Shown in pieces: positions 9,401 to 17,382 of a stretch of DNA of 64,000 nucleotides. The stretch's first letter is position 1. Every line of letters starts with the position of its first letter. The DNA is taken from assembly GCA_963734815.1 (NCBI GenBank), contig CAVTIH010000001.1, positions 930,001-994,000 on the forward strand, written 5' to 3'. The notes beneath the pieces were generated by a model. The model was not told where the DNA came from. It saw only the letters and a program-made list of their open reading frames with translations, and made no database searches. The position numbers and the translations under genes are program-made. Origin of the DNA: Palsa-744 sp963734815 (GTDB lineage Bacteria; Actinomycetota; Thermoleophilia; Solirubrobacterales; Solirubrobacteraceae).

Positions 9401-12040
9401 CCCGCCGACACCGTCCACGGCCTGGCGGTCAAGGGAGGGTCGGTGAAGCTCACCGTATGCGGCGCCGACACCACCGCATATGCCGAACTGCCCGGCGGGG
9501 AACCGGCCCGAGGCAAAGTCGGCTTCAGGGTCAGCGGCGCTCGCGGCGCATCGCCGGCGACCGCGACGTTGCACTACGGTCCGTTCCAGGAATTCCTGCA
9601 GGGCGGATGCGGACAGAGCACGTACCCCGGAGAGGGAGTGGAACTGGGCGCCGGCGAAGGCAGCGCGCCGGAATTCTCGTGCCCCGGCACGGCCAAGGTA
9701 ACACCGAACTGCAGCGGCAAGGAATTCAACCCGGCACACATTCCGCCCGGCAGCGGCTCCGGAGAACAGGGCCAATCGCCGGGGAACCAGAACAGCAATG
9801 GAGAACCGCACAAGCGCGGGCTTCGGGCGCCAGGGCCGGCGAGCGTCGCAGGTGCGCGTGAGGGCGAGGCCGGCGCTTCAAGGGCGCATAAGAGTGACGT
9901 GGCCGACACCCCGCGGGCGCACGAGAGTGACGCGAGTTCCTCTGAAAGTGGCGTCTGCCCGGCCGGTGACGAAGACTACAGTGAATCGGTTCCGCAGTCG
10001 TTCGTCGGCGCGATGAAGTTCAGCGATGCCTACCTCTGCTACGACCCGAGCGCGGGCGTGTGGACGACGGGCGGCAAGGCCGACCTCGCGGAACTCACGG
10101 GCGGCATCATCAACGGCAGTATCAAGACCGGGCCGGCGCCGGAATACGGGTTCAGCTTCCGCAGCAACGGTGAATTCGTGCGGGGCGGAATCGAAGAAGT
10201 CGGCTTCAACCCCGGCATCCCGATCGGCGGCGTCGTCGAACTCGACTCGTTCGGGGGACGCTTCGCGACGGACCCCACCTTCGTGCAGGCTCACGCGACG
10301 ATCGGCGTCGCCCACCTGCTGTCGATCAAGGGCAGCGCCTTCGCCGTCTGGGCCAACCCGTCATATCCGTACACCTACCACCCCGAAGACATCGTCGGTG
10401 TCGAAGAACTGCAGACCAATACCCACGAACACCCCTTTGAAGACTTCGCGGCCGGAGCCGGCGGTGAAGTCTCACTGACGCCGCCGGGAATCGGCTCGAT
10501 CACACTCGGCCAGGCCTATGGTCTGTACGCGGCGCCGAGCTATTTCGAGTTCGGCGGCTGCTTGGGGACCTGCAAGGACGGGCTCTCGCTGCTCGGCATC
10601 GCGACGGTCAAGGCCTACGTCAAAGGAGCCCTCGACACCGGCGACGGCGAATACGACATCGAAGGCGGGATCGAAGCCTGCGCGCATTTCCCATGGCCGT
10701 TCGAAAGCATCTGTGGCAAAGGCAACGGCGTCGCGTCGAATAAGGGAATGGGCGGCTGTGTCGACCTGGAAATCGCCACCGCCAAGGCGGGAGGTGGCGT
10801 AAGCTGGGTCTACGGCCACGGGCCGCGAGTGTTTCTGGGTTGCCACCTCGGAGAAGTCGAAGTCTCCGTCCAGCGCAGCGGGGCTCGCGCCAGTGCCAGC
10901 GACGCCGGGGCGCACAGCGCACAGGCGGGCGGCGCGGTGAGCTTGAGCGTGACCGGTCACCATCCGGCGACCGATATCTGGGTCAAGGGCGCGGGCGGCT
11001 CCCCGCTGCTGGCGCTCTCCGGGCCGCACGGGGCGCAGCTGAGCGAGACGAGCGCCGGCGACGCGGTCCACGCGGTCCTCGGCAAGAGCGTGCTGACGAT
11101 CACCCCCGAGCCGAGCGTCGATGAAACCTTGGTCGCGATCACCGATCCGGCGCCGGGGACCTGGACGCTCACACCGCTGCCCGGCTCGCCGGCGGTCTCG
11201 AAGGTCGAACATGCCAACGCGCTCGCGCCCGCGAAGATCTCGGCCTCGGTGTCCGGCAGGGGTGGAAGCCGCATGCTCTCCTACCGGGTCCCGCCGCGGG
11301 CCGGCGAGAAGGTGACCTTCGTCGAACACGGACCCGAGGTGTTCCACGTGCTCGGCAAAGCGAGCGCCAAGCACGGACGGATCCGGTTCAGCCCGGCGTC
11401 CGGCCCCGGCGGCGAGCGCAAGATCGAGGCGCTCCTCACGCTCGCCGGAGTCCCGCAACCCGCGATCGTGCTCGGCTCCTACACCGCGCCGGCGCCGGCG
11501 CAGGCCGCCAGGCCGCCCCACCTGCGTCTGTCGCGGCGCGGGGATCAGCTGAAGATCAGCTGGGGCCGTGCGCGTAATGCCGCGCACTACCTCGCCGTCG
11601 TGACGCTTTCCAACGGTCAGGTCGCCTCCTACGAAGAGCCGGCGCGCACGCGGGTCACGACCGTCCCGCTGGTCGGGTCGGCCGTCAGCGGCCACGTCCA
11701 GGTGAGCGGCGTCAGCCTCACGGGCGCCACCGGGCCGCCGGCCTCAGCCACGCTTCAGCCCGTCAGCGCCCCGCGGGGCCTGAGGGGGTTGAAGCTCACC
11801 CGTGCACGGGGTGAGGTCGTGGTGACCTGGAAGCGCTCGCGCGGGGCCAAGGTGTACGCCGTGCGCCTGCAGGCCTCCGGCGGGCCGGCGTATACGACCG
11901 CGTACCTGACAACCCCGCGCTTCATGGTGAGCAAGGTGCTTCCAGGTGTGCCCGCAGGCAGGCTGGCCACCGTCAGCGTCACGGCAATCAACGCGGGCGG
12001 CGCGGGACCCGCGGGGCATGTGAGCTACCACGCTGGCTAG
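6497..12040 (+). CDS. Giant secreted multidomain protein (delta-60 repeats, PKD, fibronectin III)
   Basis: This 1847-residue protein begins with a signal peptide (hydrophobic core about residues 15-32, cleavage after AHA). Delta-60-type propeller repeats recur at about residues 95, 185, 390 and 478, with motifs such as KLDTSFASAG and GVLDTGFDATG. A PKD-like domain follows at about 570-660 and a cysteine-containing ASPM/Hydin-like beta domain at about 665-797. A long unassigned middle rich in Gly, Ser and Cys comes next, then two fibronectin III-like modules at about 1673-1750 and 1758-1847. There is no sortase signal or C-terminal membrane anchor. It is probably a cell-surface or released adhesive protein. 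Substrate and partner are unknown. Confidence 0.82.
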   Translation: MTGMVAGHRASWWGVAMASLALAVVFAAAMPLGAHAASLGSQDASYGNVQPTPYAALYGPGEAAYNPGNLVALPNGESLVADGSVLGVTKLTEEGGPNSTFGNFGTSGVKLGTAVVGNPDEANGESSASAVAVAPNGDYVVAGASWPTVGGKTNTRPGTSPTAGDRTVGAGSTLAVAEFTSAGKLDTSFASAGETPGVLQYQTPVGEPPPTSTAATDVAVQSGGIILVVGTEHIGSPSEPAVLVDRIPSEGGGQELFSLQVEGQPTEGDAITEGPDGTIYVAATENPGTTHAKVVVARLVETAVRFGPSLEADATRRELEPSFAKSTIHLELDPSFDAGAATPGELTSTLGGPDADVDALAVTPSGDVLIGGQVGTGTSSVAVVASITPSGSLNNEFGLGGVATLNGREGFQMSLVSAIVAQPSGASVIAGDDFATGTGCGICEARLGVPGAVHRPDALASEGRNGHLAFVAELTANGVLDTGFDATGTVPGVTFTDARHGAQRPGQFLPSGYETLAVTGLGIDQQGRVLLAAEEEDAPQPSVPNDGSVERFFGYVQPTAEFTFPAAIHPDQRIALDGSASSDPTGSISDYLWTFEPPDAVSSIESLTRSATSASRDGGSTPRLDAEFGSPGNVHVTLQVTNPAGQTSTVSHSVPVLPAPASGLPAASVSPESLSFHETLEEYDWLGYSYSEAEPQKVFVTNVGGAPLSISAVKVVNSAGAFAKEPDDAVEVGEGSGAKGLSEHLNETCAGATLAPGGKCYVTVVYGNAGVYPKATGELEIESNSPTSPDFVSLTGSAQSPPPNPGRPGCPTEIGSNGFSISPPGLSALGEPLGPGLQACWNDLAAGSPNPVGDTFGTPGPVLIDKGVALWPTSPNDLLTVSPAGPHDATDTISASPLKARYLLQTTTVSGGLPDQPLGIVEPGEHPFVCQATSRASTHSSINAKTPFQAQSPYGGCGEALLDFTSDTPADTVHGLAVKGGSVKLTVCGADTTAYAELPGGEPARGKVGFRVSGARGASPATATLHYGPFQEFLQGGCGQSTYPGEGVELGAGEGSAPEFSCPGTAKVTPNCSGKEFNPAHIPPGSGSGEQGQSPGNQNSNGEPHKRGLRAPGPASVAGAREGEAGASRAHKSDVADTPRAHESDASSSESGVCPAGDEDYSESVPQSFVGAMKFSDAYLCYDPSAGVWTTGGKADLAELTGGIINGSIKTGPAPEYGFSFRSNGEFVRGGIEEVGFNPGIPIGGVVELDSFGGRFATDPTFVQAHATIGVAHLLSIKGSAFAVWANPSYPYTYHPEDIVGVEELQTNTHEHPFEDFAAGAGGEVSLTPPGIGSITLGQAYGLYAAPSYFEFGGCLGTCKDGLSLLGIATVKAYVKGALDTGDGEYDIEGGIEACAHFPWPFESICGKGNGVASNKGMGGCVDLEIATAKAGGGVSWVYGHGPRVFLGCHLGEVEVSVQRSGARASASDAGAHSAQAGGAVSLSVTGHHPATDIWVKGAGGSPLLALSGPHGAQLSETSAGDAVHAVLGKSVLTITPEPSVDETLVAITDPAPGTWTLTPLPGSPAVSKVEHANALAPAKISASVSGRGGSRMLSYRVPPRAGEKVTFVEHGPEVFHVLGKASAKHGRIRFSPASGPGGERKIEALLTLAGVPQPAIVLGSYTAPAPAQAARPPHLRLSRRGDQLKISWGRARNAAHYLAVVTLSNGQVASYEEPARTRVTTVPLVGSAVSGHVQVSGVSLTGATGPPASATLQPVSAPRGLRGLKLTRARGEVVVTWKRSRGAKVYAVRLQASGGPAYTTAYLTTPRFMVSKVLPGVPAGRLATVSVTAINAGGAGPAGHVSYHAG

Positions 12041-12111
12041 ATTGGGTGTGTCCGGTCTGCCCTGGACGGTCAACCCAACGGGCGACCTACGACATAAGGT
12101 CTAGCGCCACC

Positions 12112-12141
12112 ACGGAACCGGCGCAGCGCCGCCGGTTCCGT
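12112..12141. terminator. Hairpin between convergent genes
   Basis: ACGGAACCGGC at 12112-12122 pairs with GCCGGTTCCGT at 12131-12141 around an 8-base loop. It lies between the ends of the giant secreted protein gene and the vapC gene. No T-run follows, so it is a candidate bidirectional terminator only. Confidence 0.55.
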
Positions 12142-12179
12142 CCTCAACGGGCCAAAGGGGTGAAGACCAGGAGCCCGGA

Positions 12180-12569
12180 CTATGAGGCGACCGCAACGTC
12201 CGTACGCGCGAAGTCCTCGCCCTTGAAGAGCAGGGGCTCTTCGGCGGCCGCCGACAGCGCGTAGGCAAAGCAGTCCCCAAAGTTGAGCGCGGCGGGGTGG
12301 CGACCCTTGCCAAAGTGCCGCCACGCCGACCGTGCCAGCTCGACCTGGTTGGCGTCCACGGGGATCGTCTGCACGTCCGCGCGGTGGAGCAGAAGGTCGA
12401 GCTCTCGACCTGCCGACTCGCCCCGCCGAGCCTCGGCGAGCAGTGCGCACTCGAGCAGATTGCCAGCCGATATCAGTCGGCGCGGGTCGCGCTCGATCGC
12501 GAGCGTGAACGTGCGGCGCTCGGGCTCGTCGAAGAGGATGGCGATGACAGCGGAGCTGTCGATGACCAT
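12180..12569 (-). CDS. vapC: PIN-domain toxin, VapC family
   Basis: This 129-residue PIN-domain protein is a predicted Mg2+-dependent ribonuclease toxin. The acidic residues expected in the active site are seen in MVIDSSA (Asp4), in NLLE, and in NFGDCFAYALS; the C-terminal LLFKGEDF is typical of VapC. Its ATG shares one base with the stop of the upstream antitoxin gene (TGATG), so the pair is translationally coupled. The RNA target cannot be told from sequence. Confidence 0.9.
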   Translation of the reverse strand: MVIDSSAVIAILFDEPERRTFTLAIERDPRRLISAGNLLECALLAEARRGESAGRELDLLLHRADVQTIPVDANQVELARSAWRHFGKGRHPAALNFGDCFAYALSAAAEEPLLFKGEDFARTDVAVAS

Positions 12570-12823
12570 CAGCGCGGCAGGCCCTGCTCGTCGTAGCCGA
12601 GGATTTCATCGTCGGATCGCGTGTCCAGCACCGGGAGGGCGGCGCATCGCAGGGCGATCCGATCGAGCTCGTCGGCGAGATGCCGCGGGGGGCGCGTCGC
12701 TTGCAGGCGATCCAGGCGTTCCTTCGTTGCCACTTCCACGGCTTGAGTGATCGACTCGCCGGTGCACTCGGCGAGCTCGCGCACCAGGCTGTCGGTGCGT
12801 GGGTCCTTGATGTTGAGCGACAT
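12569..12823 (-). CDS. vapB: Antitoxin, VapB family (Rv0623-like)
   Basis: This 84-residue protein starts with MSLNIKDPRTDSLVREL, the N-terminal ribbon-helix-helix typical of the Rv0623-type VapB antitoxins. It should bind its own promoter through this region and neutralise the downstream PIN toxin through its C-terminal tail. It overlaps vapC by one base. AT-rich DNA just upstream (about 12824-12860) probably holds the promoter and operator. Confidence 0.87.
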   Translation of the reverse strand: MSLNIKDPRTDSLVRELAECTGESITQAVEVATKERLDRLQATRPPRHLADELDRIALRCAALPVLDTRSDDEILGYDEQGLPR

Positions 12824-12877
12824 AGGAAGAAGGAAGATAGCAGTAAAGATTCTTTATCGCATAGGGATGGGCATCGC

Positions 12878-13675
12878 TCAGCGGAAGAGATCCTCCCCCA
12901 GCGGTCGCAGCAGCGCGGCGGCGCCGGGGCCGTCGTCGTCTGTGACGAAGCGCTGCAGGCCATCGAGGATCACGACTGGCTCGCGCGAGTCCTTGGCGCG
13001 GGCGAGATCCGCCGTGGCGGCGATCGCGTCGGCGACGGCGAGCCAGGTGGCGCGCAGCTCGAGACCGACGCTGTCGGTGCGCCCGCGCCAGTCGTCGAGT
13101 GGTGCGAGGCCGGCGCAGCCGATCGCGACGTCGCACTGGCCGTGGCGCCAGGCGCGTCCGAAACTGTCGGTGATCAGCACGGCGACGTGAGCCCCGGTGA
13201 GCGCTCGCAGTCGCGCACGCAAACCACGCGCCGAGGCGTCGGGGTCGGTGGGCAGCACGATCACGGTGCCGTTCACCGCATTGGAGGCGTCCACTCCGGC
13301 GTTGGCGCACACGAAGCCGTGGTGGGTGCGGCAGACCAGCACTCCACGCGCGGCGCGCAGCACCTCGTGGGACTGGTCGAGCACGACCTGCACCGCCCGG
13401 GCATCCTTGGCCTGTCCATTCCCGGCCTGCCCACCGGCCGCATCGGCTTCGGCCGCCAGCTCCAGCGCCCGCGGGGATGGCACAACCTCCGCGAGCGCCA
13501 CCACCGCACCCTCGGACTTCGAGACGATCTTGTGCGCGATCGCCACGATCTCGCCGTCGCGCAGGGGCTGGGCGGGCTGCTCGGCATCGAGCGCGCCCAC
13601 CACCAGCACCGCCAGGTCGTCCCCGGCGTGCACCTCGGGCAGGCCGCTCAGCGCGCGAGCGGAAAGCGATGCCAC
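12878..13675 (-). CDS. cofE: Coenzyme F420-0:L-glutamate ligase (CofE)
   Basis: This enzyme adds glutamates to F420-0 using GTP. The 265-residue protein carries family motifs: AIAHKIVSKSEGAVV in the N-terminal part, a stretch with HGFVCANAGVDASN, and ITDSFGRAWRHGQCDVAIG. The start is GTG, with GGAGG four bases upstream. It is a stand-alone ligase, without the FMN-reductase domain fused in mycobacterial FbiB. A short Gly/Ala/Gln-rich insertion lies at about residues 75-90 (GGQAGNGQAK). It is downstream of the polyketide synthase gene on the same strand, with a 79-base gap. Confidence 0.94.
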   Translation of the reverse strand: MASLSARALSGLPEVHAGDDLAVLVVGALDAEQPAQPLRDGEIVAIAHKIVSKSEGAVVALAEVVPSPRALELAAEADAAGGQAGNGQAKDARAVQVVLDQSHEVLRAARGVLVCRTHHGFVCANAGVDASNAVNGTVIVLPTDPDASARGLRARLRALTGAHVAVLITDSFGRAWRHGQCDVAIGCAGLAPLDDWRGRTDSVGLELRATWLAVADAIAATADLARAKDSREPVVILDGLQRFVTDDDGPGAAALLRPLGEDLFR

Positions 13676-13754
13676 GGCACCTCCACGACAGCAGCGCGAA
13701 CTTGCGGCGAGGTGGGCGCTGCCCGCGGCGCCAACGGCGGTCCTACCGCGAGGC

Positions 13755-14885
13755 TCACCACTGCAACAGCATCAGCCCGACGGTCACGCCGGGGCCGATC
13801 GTCACTGCCAGGCCGCGCTCGCCCGGCTGGGGCCTGCAGCGCTCGATGGTGTCCTTGAGCACGTAGAAGATCGAGGGGGTGCCGACGTTGCCGTGGTTGG
13901 CGAGCGCCTCCCAGCTGGTTGCGGTCTGCTCGTCGGAGAGCTCCAGCGCGCTCTGGATGTTCTCGATGATTCGTCGGCCGCCCGGGTGCACCATCCAGTG
14001 GTCGATCTCCGCGTGCTCGGTGTGGTGCTCGCGCAGGAATTTCTCCGCCACCCCGGGCAGCCCCGCGCCGGCGAGGTCGGGCAGCTCGCGCACGAGATGC
14101 AGGTAGGTGTCCCGCTCGGATAACGCGAGGCTCACCGCGTCGAGCGTGCCGCCGATCTGGTGGACCTGGGTGGCAAGGATCATTGGCCCGTCGGCGCCGG
14201 GATCGGTGGACAGCAGGGCCGCGGCGCAGCCGTCTCCGAAGATTGCGGAGCCGACCGTCTTGGACCGCGGGTCGTCGGGGGTGGCGCGCGTGAGGATGCT
14301 GCTCATGCTCTCCGCCCCCACCACTAGGCAGTCGCGCCCGGGGTGCTGGCGCAGCATCCCGGCGGCCATCCGCATCAGCGGCACCGCGCTCGCGCAGGCC
14401 ACGCCGGTGACGTGGTACTTGTCGGTGGTGGGCTCCATCTCGTAGTGGTCCACCAGCCGGTGGGCGATCGTTGGCAGGCCAAGCGAGTAGAGGCTGGAGC
14501 TGAGGACGGTGCCGATCTTTGCCGGGTCGATTCCAAGCGCGTCCACGGCGCGGATCGAGTGGCGCATCAGCCCGGTCTCGACCGCTGCCGCGCGTCCCTG
14601 CAGGTCGCGCCCCAGGAAGTCGTCGTCCAGCTCGAGGTGGCGCCGCTTGACGCCGCAGCGGGCGAAGATGCCCTCGGCGAACGCGTCGCCGCGCAGGCCC
14701 AGCCGGTCGAGGACCTGATCCTGGGAAAGGACGTGCTCGCCGTCGGAGACCGCCAGCCCGGCGATTCGCGGACCGGTCTTGACCGGGAGCTCGCTCGCCC
14801 TGCCGGCCTCGCCCGTGGCGGCAGGCCCGGCCGCGGGATGCGCGACCGCCGCCGGGCGTAGGGTGCTGATGTCGATAGCGCTCAA
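13755..14885 (-). CDS. Type III polyketide synthase (chalcone synthase-like)
   Basis: This 376-residue protein belongs to the chalcone/stilbene synthase branch of the thiolase fold, which condenses malonyl-CoA units onto an acyl-CoA starter. The Cys-His-Asn triad is visible: Cys in TGVACASAVPL, His in MVHPGGRRI and Asn in NHGNVGTPSIF. The C-terminal GPGVTVGLMLLQW matches the family GFGPGLT loop. The first in-frame start is TTG at 14885, with no strong ribosome site; no better start was found. Bacterial relatives make alkylresorcinols or pyrones; the product here is unknown. Its position beside cofE may be coincidental. Confidence 0.87.
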   Translation of the reverse strand: MSAIDISTLRPAAVAHPAAGPAATGEAGRASELPVKTGPRIAGLAVSDGEHVLSQDQVLDRLGLRGDAFAEGIFARCGVKRRHLELDDDFLGRDLQGRAAAVETGLMRHSIRAVDALGIDPAKIGTVLSSSLYSLGLPTIAHRLVDHYEMEPTTDKYHVTGVACASAVPLMRMAAGMLRQHPGRDCLVVGAESMSSILTRATPDDPRSKTVGSAIFGDGCAAALLSTDPGADGPMILATQVHQIGGTLDAVSLALSERDTYLHLVRELPDLAGAGLPGVAEKFLREHHTEHAEIDHWMVHPGGRRIIENIQSALELSDEQTATSWEALANHGNVGTPSIFYVLKDTIERCRPQPGERGLAVTIGPGVTVGLMLLQW

Positions 14886-14922
14886 GTAAGTGCCTGCCGT
14901 AGGGTTTTGGGAGTCGACGTTA

Positions 14923-14956
14923 GTGTTGTGTTAGGCCACGTTGGGAATCACAACAC
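14923..14956. promoter_or_regulatory. Inverted repeat in divergent promoter region
   Basis: GTGTTGTG at 14923-14930 and CACAACAC at 14949-14956 form a perfect 8-bp inverted repeat with an 18-base spacer. It lies between the polyketide synthase gene (minus) and the sulfotransferase gene (plus) and is a candidate operator; no regulator is identified. Confidence 0.4.
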
Positions 14957-15057
14957 GACAACAGAATATCGTGATAACCGGCGTGCCATGCGGCAGTTGC
15001 GCTGTGCACGCCCTGCCGCAGCGTCATCGACACCCCACATAAGGAGCGGATGAGTAT

Positions 15058-15759
15058 ATGAAGCTGATCGGAGCCGGCCTGCCCCGCACGGGCACCCTCA
15101 CGCAGAAACTGGCGTTCGAGAAGCTCGGCCTGGCGCCCTGCTACCACTGGGTGAATGTGCTCGCCGACCTCGATCAGGTCGAGCTGTGGAACCGTGCGAT
15201 GGACGGCGAGGGCCCGTGGGAGGAGGTGTTCGGCGGTTTCGAGGCGACCGCCGACTGGCCGGGCGGCTACTTCTACAAGGAGCTGATCGACGTCTATCCC
15301 GACGCCAAGGTGCTGCTGAGCACGCGCAAGCCAGAGTCGTGGGAGCCCAGCTTCCGCGAAACGATCGTCGGGCTCAGCTACGGCGAGGAGCTGATGCGCC
15401 TGCTCGCCAGCGCCCGGGGCGAGATCGACCCTCGCTGGCGGCGCTACCTCGACCTCGTCGAGCGGATGTTCTGGGGGCCCGAAGGCACGTTCGCGGACGG
15501 CTGGGAAGAGCCGGCGCAGCTGATCGAGCAGTTCGAGCGCCACAACGAGGAGGTCAAGCGCACGGTGCCGCCGGAGCGGCTGCTCGTGTGGCACGTGGGC
15601 GAAGGGTGGGAGCCGCTGTGCGAGTTCCTCGAAGTCGACGTCCCCGCCGAGCCGCTGCCGCACGAGAATGACCGCGAGACCTTCTTCGACCGTGTGATCG
15701 GCGGCGCGATCGGGGCGCTGCACGAGTGGTATGAGAGCAAGGCCGCTGTAACGGGTTGA
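15058..15759 (+). CDS. Sulfotransferase family protein (Sulfotransfer_4-like)
   Basis: This 233-residue protein starts with IGAGLPRTGTLTQKLAFEKL, which resembles the PAPS 5'-phosphosulfate loop of P-loop sulfotransferases. A later segment, YPDAKVLLSTRKPESWEPS, resembles their 3'-phosphate-binding region. The match is to the compact sulfotransferase family common in actinobacteria, whose acceptors are mostly unknown. AGGAG lies 11 bases before the ATG. It is divergent from the type III polyketide synthase gene. A role in sulfating its product is possible but only inference. Confidence 0.78.
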   Translation: MKLIGAGLPRTGTLTQKLAFEKLGLAPCYHWVNVLADLDQVELWNRAMDGEGPWEEVFGGFEATADWPGGYFYKELIDVYPDAKVLLSTRKPESWEPSFRETIVGLSYGEELMRLLASARGEIDPRWRRYLDLVERMFWGPEGTFADGWEEPAQLIEQFERHNEEVKRTVPPERLLVWHVGEGWEPLCEFLEVDVPAEPLPHENDRETFFDRVIGGAIGALHEWYESKAAVTG

Positions 15760-15825
15760 GGCTGGCGCTGCCCGCGGAGCGTTCCGGGCCGAGGATCGCC
15801 CCGAGGGCCCGCACTGTGGGCGGGC

Positions 15826-16656
15826 TCAAGCCGCGCGCGAGGGCCGCATTGGCACGCCCAGCACGATGCGGGTGCGACGCGCCCCGGCCCGCGGCTCGCC
15901 GGCCAGCCGCTCGCGCAGCGCGGCGAGGTCCTCGCCGGTGTCGATGTCGAGCAGCAGCGAGGGCACCCGCTCCACGCGGCATGCCACCCTGGCCTCGCGC
16001 GCGAGCCGGCGGTGGCGCTCGCAGCTGTCCGGCCCGAAGCTCGGTCCGATCGCCCCTGGCGGGGTGAGCAGCAGCCCGTTGGTGCCGGTGCCGTGGCGGT
16101 CGGGGACGATCACGACCCCGGCCCGGACCTCGACCCCGCCGGTGCTCCCCGCACCGTGAGCGTCGCTTCCGGCCGCGCTCTCCGCGCCGCTCGGTTCGAG
16201 CAGCGCCGCGATCTCGCTCGGGTCGAGCGCGGGGCAGTCGCCGGGGATGCACAGCGCGCGCTCGAAGCCCTCGGCCACAGCCCGCTCGATGCCGAGGGTC
16301 ACCGCGGCGCTCTGGCCCGCCTCGGCGGCGTCCGGGACGACGATCGCCCCGAGGTAGCGGGCCGCGGCGGCGACCGACTCCTCGCAGGTCACCACGATTG
16401 TGCGCTCGATCGCGGCGCAGTCGCGCAGCGCGCTGAGCACGTCCCCGACCATGGCGCGCGCGAGGTCCCGCCGCAGCGGGTCGGTCACGCTCTGGCTCAG
16501 GCGCTGCTTGGCGAGCGAGAAGCGCTTGACGGGCAGGATCGCGGCGGTGCGCAACCGACCCCGGGAACCTCGGTCATGGCGCCATGTCTGCTCCCGCGGT
16601 GTGAGGTCGGCGCGGGCGAGCGAATCGAGACGTTCTTTTGTCTCAGTCGCGCACAC
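15826..16656 (-). CDS. cofC: 2-phospho-L-lactate (or PEP) guanylyltransferase, CofC/FbiD
   Basis: This enzyme activates 2-phospholactate or phosphoenolpyruvate with GTP, giving the substrate used by CofD. Family motifs are AAILPVKRFSLAKQRL near residue 40, IPGDCPAL in the middle and VPDRHGTGTNGLLL. The protein is 276 residues from GTG 16656, longer than usual. A TTG at 16554 would start just before the conserved region, so the start is uncertain. A Ser/Gly/His-rich insertion (near residues 180-195) precedes the VPDRHG motif. It follows the NADP reductase gene with a 15-base gap, probably one operon with cofD. Confidence 0.92.
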   Translation of the reverse strand: MCATETKERLDSLARADLTPREQTWRHDRGSRGRLRTAAILPVKRFSLAKQRLSQSVTDPLRRDLARAMVGDVLSALRDCAAIERTIVVTCEESVAAAARYLGAIVVPDAAEAGQSAAVTLGIERAVAEGFERALCIPGDCPALDPSEIAALLEPSGAESAAGSDAHGAGSTGGVEVRAGVVIVPDRHGTGTNGLLLTPPGAIGPSFGPDSCERHRRLAREARVACRVERVPSLLLDIDTGEDLAALRERLAGEPRAGARRTRIVLGVPMRPSRAA

Positions 16657-16671
16657 GCATCCACCGTACTG

Positions 16672-17361
16672 CTACTCCCAGAGCCCGTCGGGCAGCTCCG
16701 TGAGCCGGATCCCCGCGTGCGCCTTGTAGCGGACGTTGACGGCGATCAGCAGCGCGGTGAGCGACTCGGTGACGCGCGCCATCTCCAGGCGCCCGCAATC
16801 CACGCAGCGCAGGCCGTCGATTCGCTCGATCAGCGCGGCGGCCTCGCGCTTGTCGGCGCGGGCGTCGCCGCAGATCAGCACGTCCTCGCAGAGCACGTGG
16901 TCGAGGTCGGCCAGCGAAGCCGCGCTGACGGTGTGCAGCGCGGAGACGACGCGCACGCCCTCGGGCGCCATCTCCTTGGCCTGCTGGGCGGCGGAGCCCT
17001 GCCACACGCCGAGCATGCGCGTGGCCTTGCCGCTGTGGGCGGCGGCAAGCGGCACGGTGGCGTCGATCAGCAGCTGGCCGGAGCGCAGCGCCCCCTTGAG
17101 GTTGGTGAGCATCTCCGACTGGTTGCGGAACGGCACGCTCAGGATCACGGTCTCCGCGCGGGACACCGCGTCGGTGTTCTCATAGCCGGCGAACGATCCT
17201 TCGGGGGCCGCGGCCCGCGCGCGCTCCACGGTCTCGGCGGCGCGCTCGGTGCTGCGCGAGCCGATCGCGATCGGCACGCCCGCGCGCCCCAGCCGCAGGG
17301 CGAGCCCGAAGCCGAGCGCGCCGGAGGCGCCGATGATGCACACGGGAGCTGGGTCGGACAC
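16672..17361 (-). CDS. npdG: F420-dependent NADP reductase (NpdG/Fno)
   Basis: This enzyme moves hydride between reduced F420 and NADP+. The 229-residue protein starts with the dinucleotide-binding loop CIIGASGALGFGLALRLG. It continues with GSRSTE, which reads the NADP 2'-phosphate, and SVPFRNQ. Later come GVWQGSAAQQA and VVSALHTVSA, near the F420 site. The start is GTG. It sits between cofD and cofC on the same strand, linking cofactor synthesis to its reduction. A TATACT box lies about ten bases upstream of the start and may be a separate promoter. Confidence 0.92.
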   Translation of the reverse strand: MSDPAPVCIIGASGALGFGLALRLGRAGVPIAIGSRSTERAAETVERARAAAPEGSFAGYENTDAVSRAETVILSVPFRNQSEMLTNLKGALRSGQLLIDATVPLAAAHSGKATRMLGVWQGSAAQQAKEMAPEGVRVVSALHTVSAASLADLDHVLCEDVLICGDARADKREAAALIERIDGLRCVDCGRLEMARVTESLTALLIAVNVRYKAHAGIRLTELPDGLWE

Positions 17362-17368
17362 GCCGGGC

Positions 17369-17377
17369 GAGTATATG
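17369..17377 (-). promoter_or_regulatory. GAGTATATG motif, possible -10 box for npdG
   Basis: The minus strand reads CATATACTC, containing the -10-like hexamer TATACT, eight bases before GTG 17361. The same nine bases occur at 18330-18338 and 15052-15060. No clear -35 box was found. Confidence 0.35.
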
Positions 17378-17382
17378 GGCGG

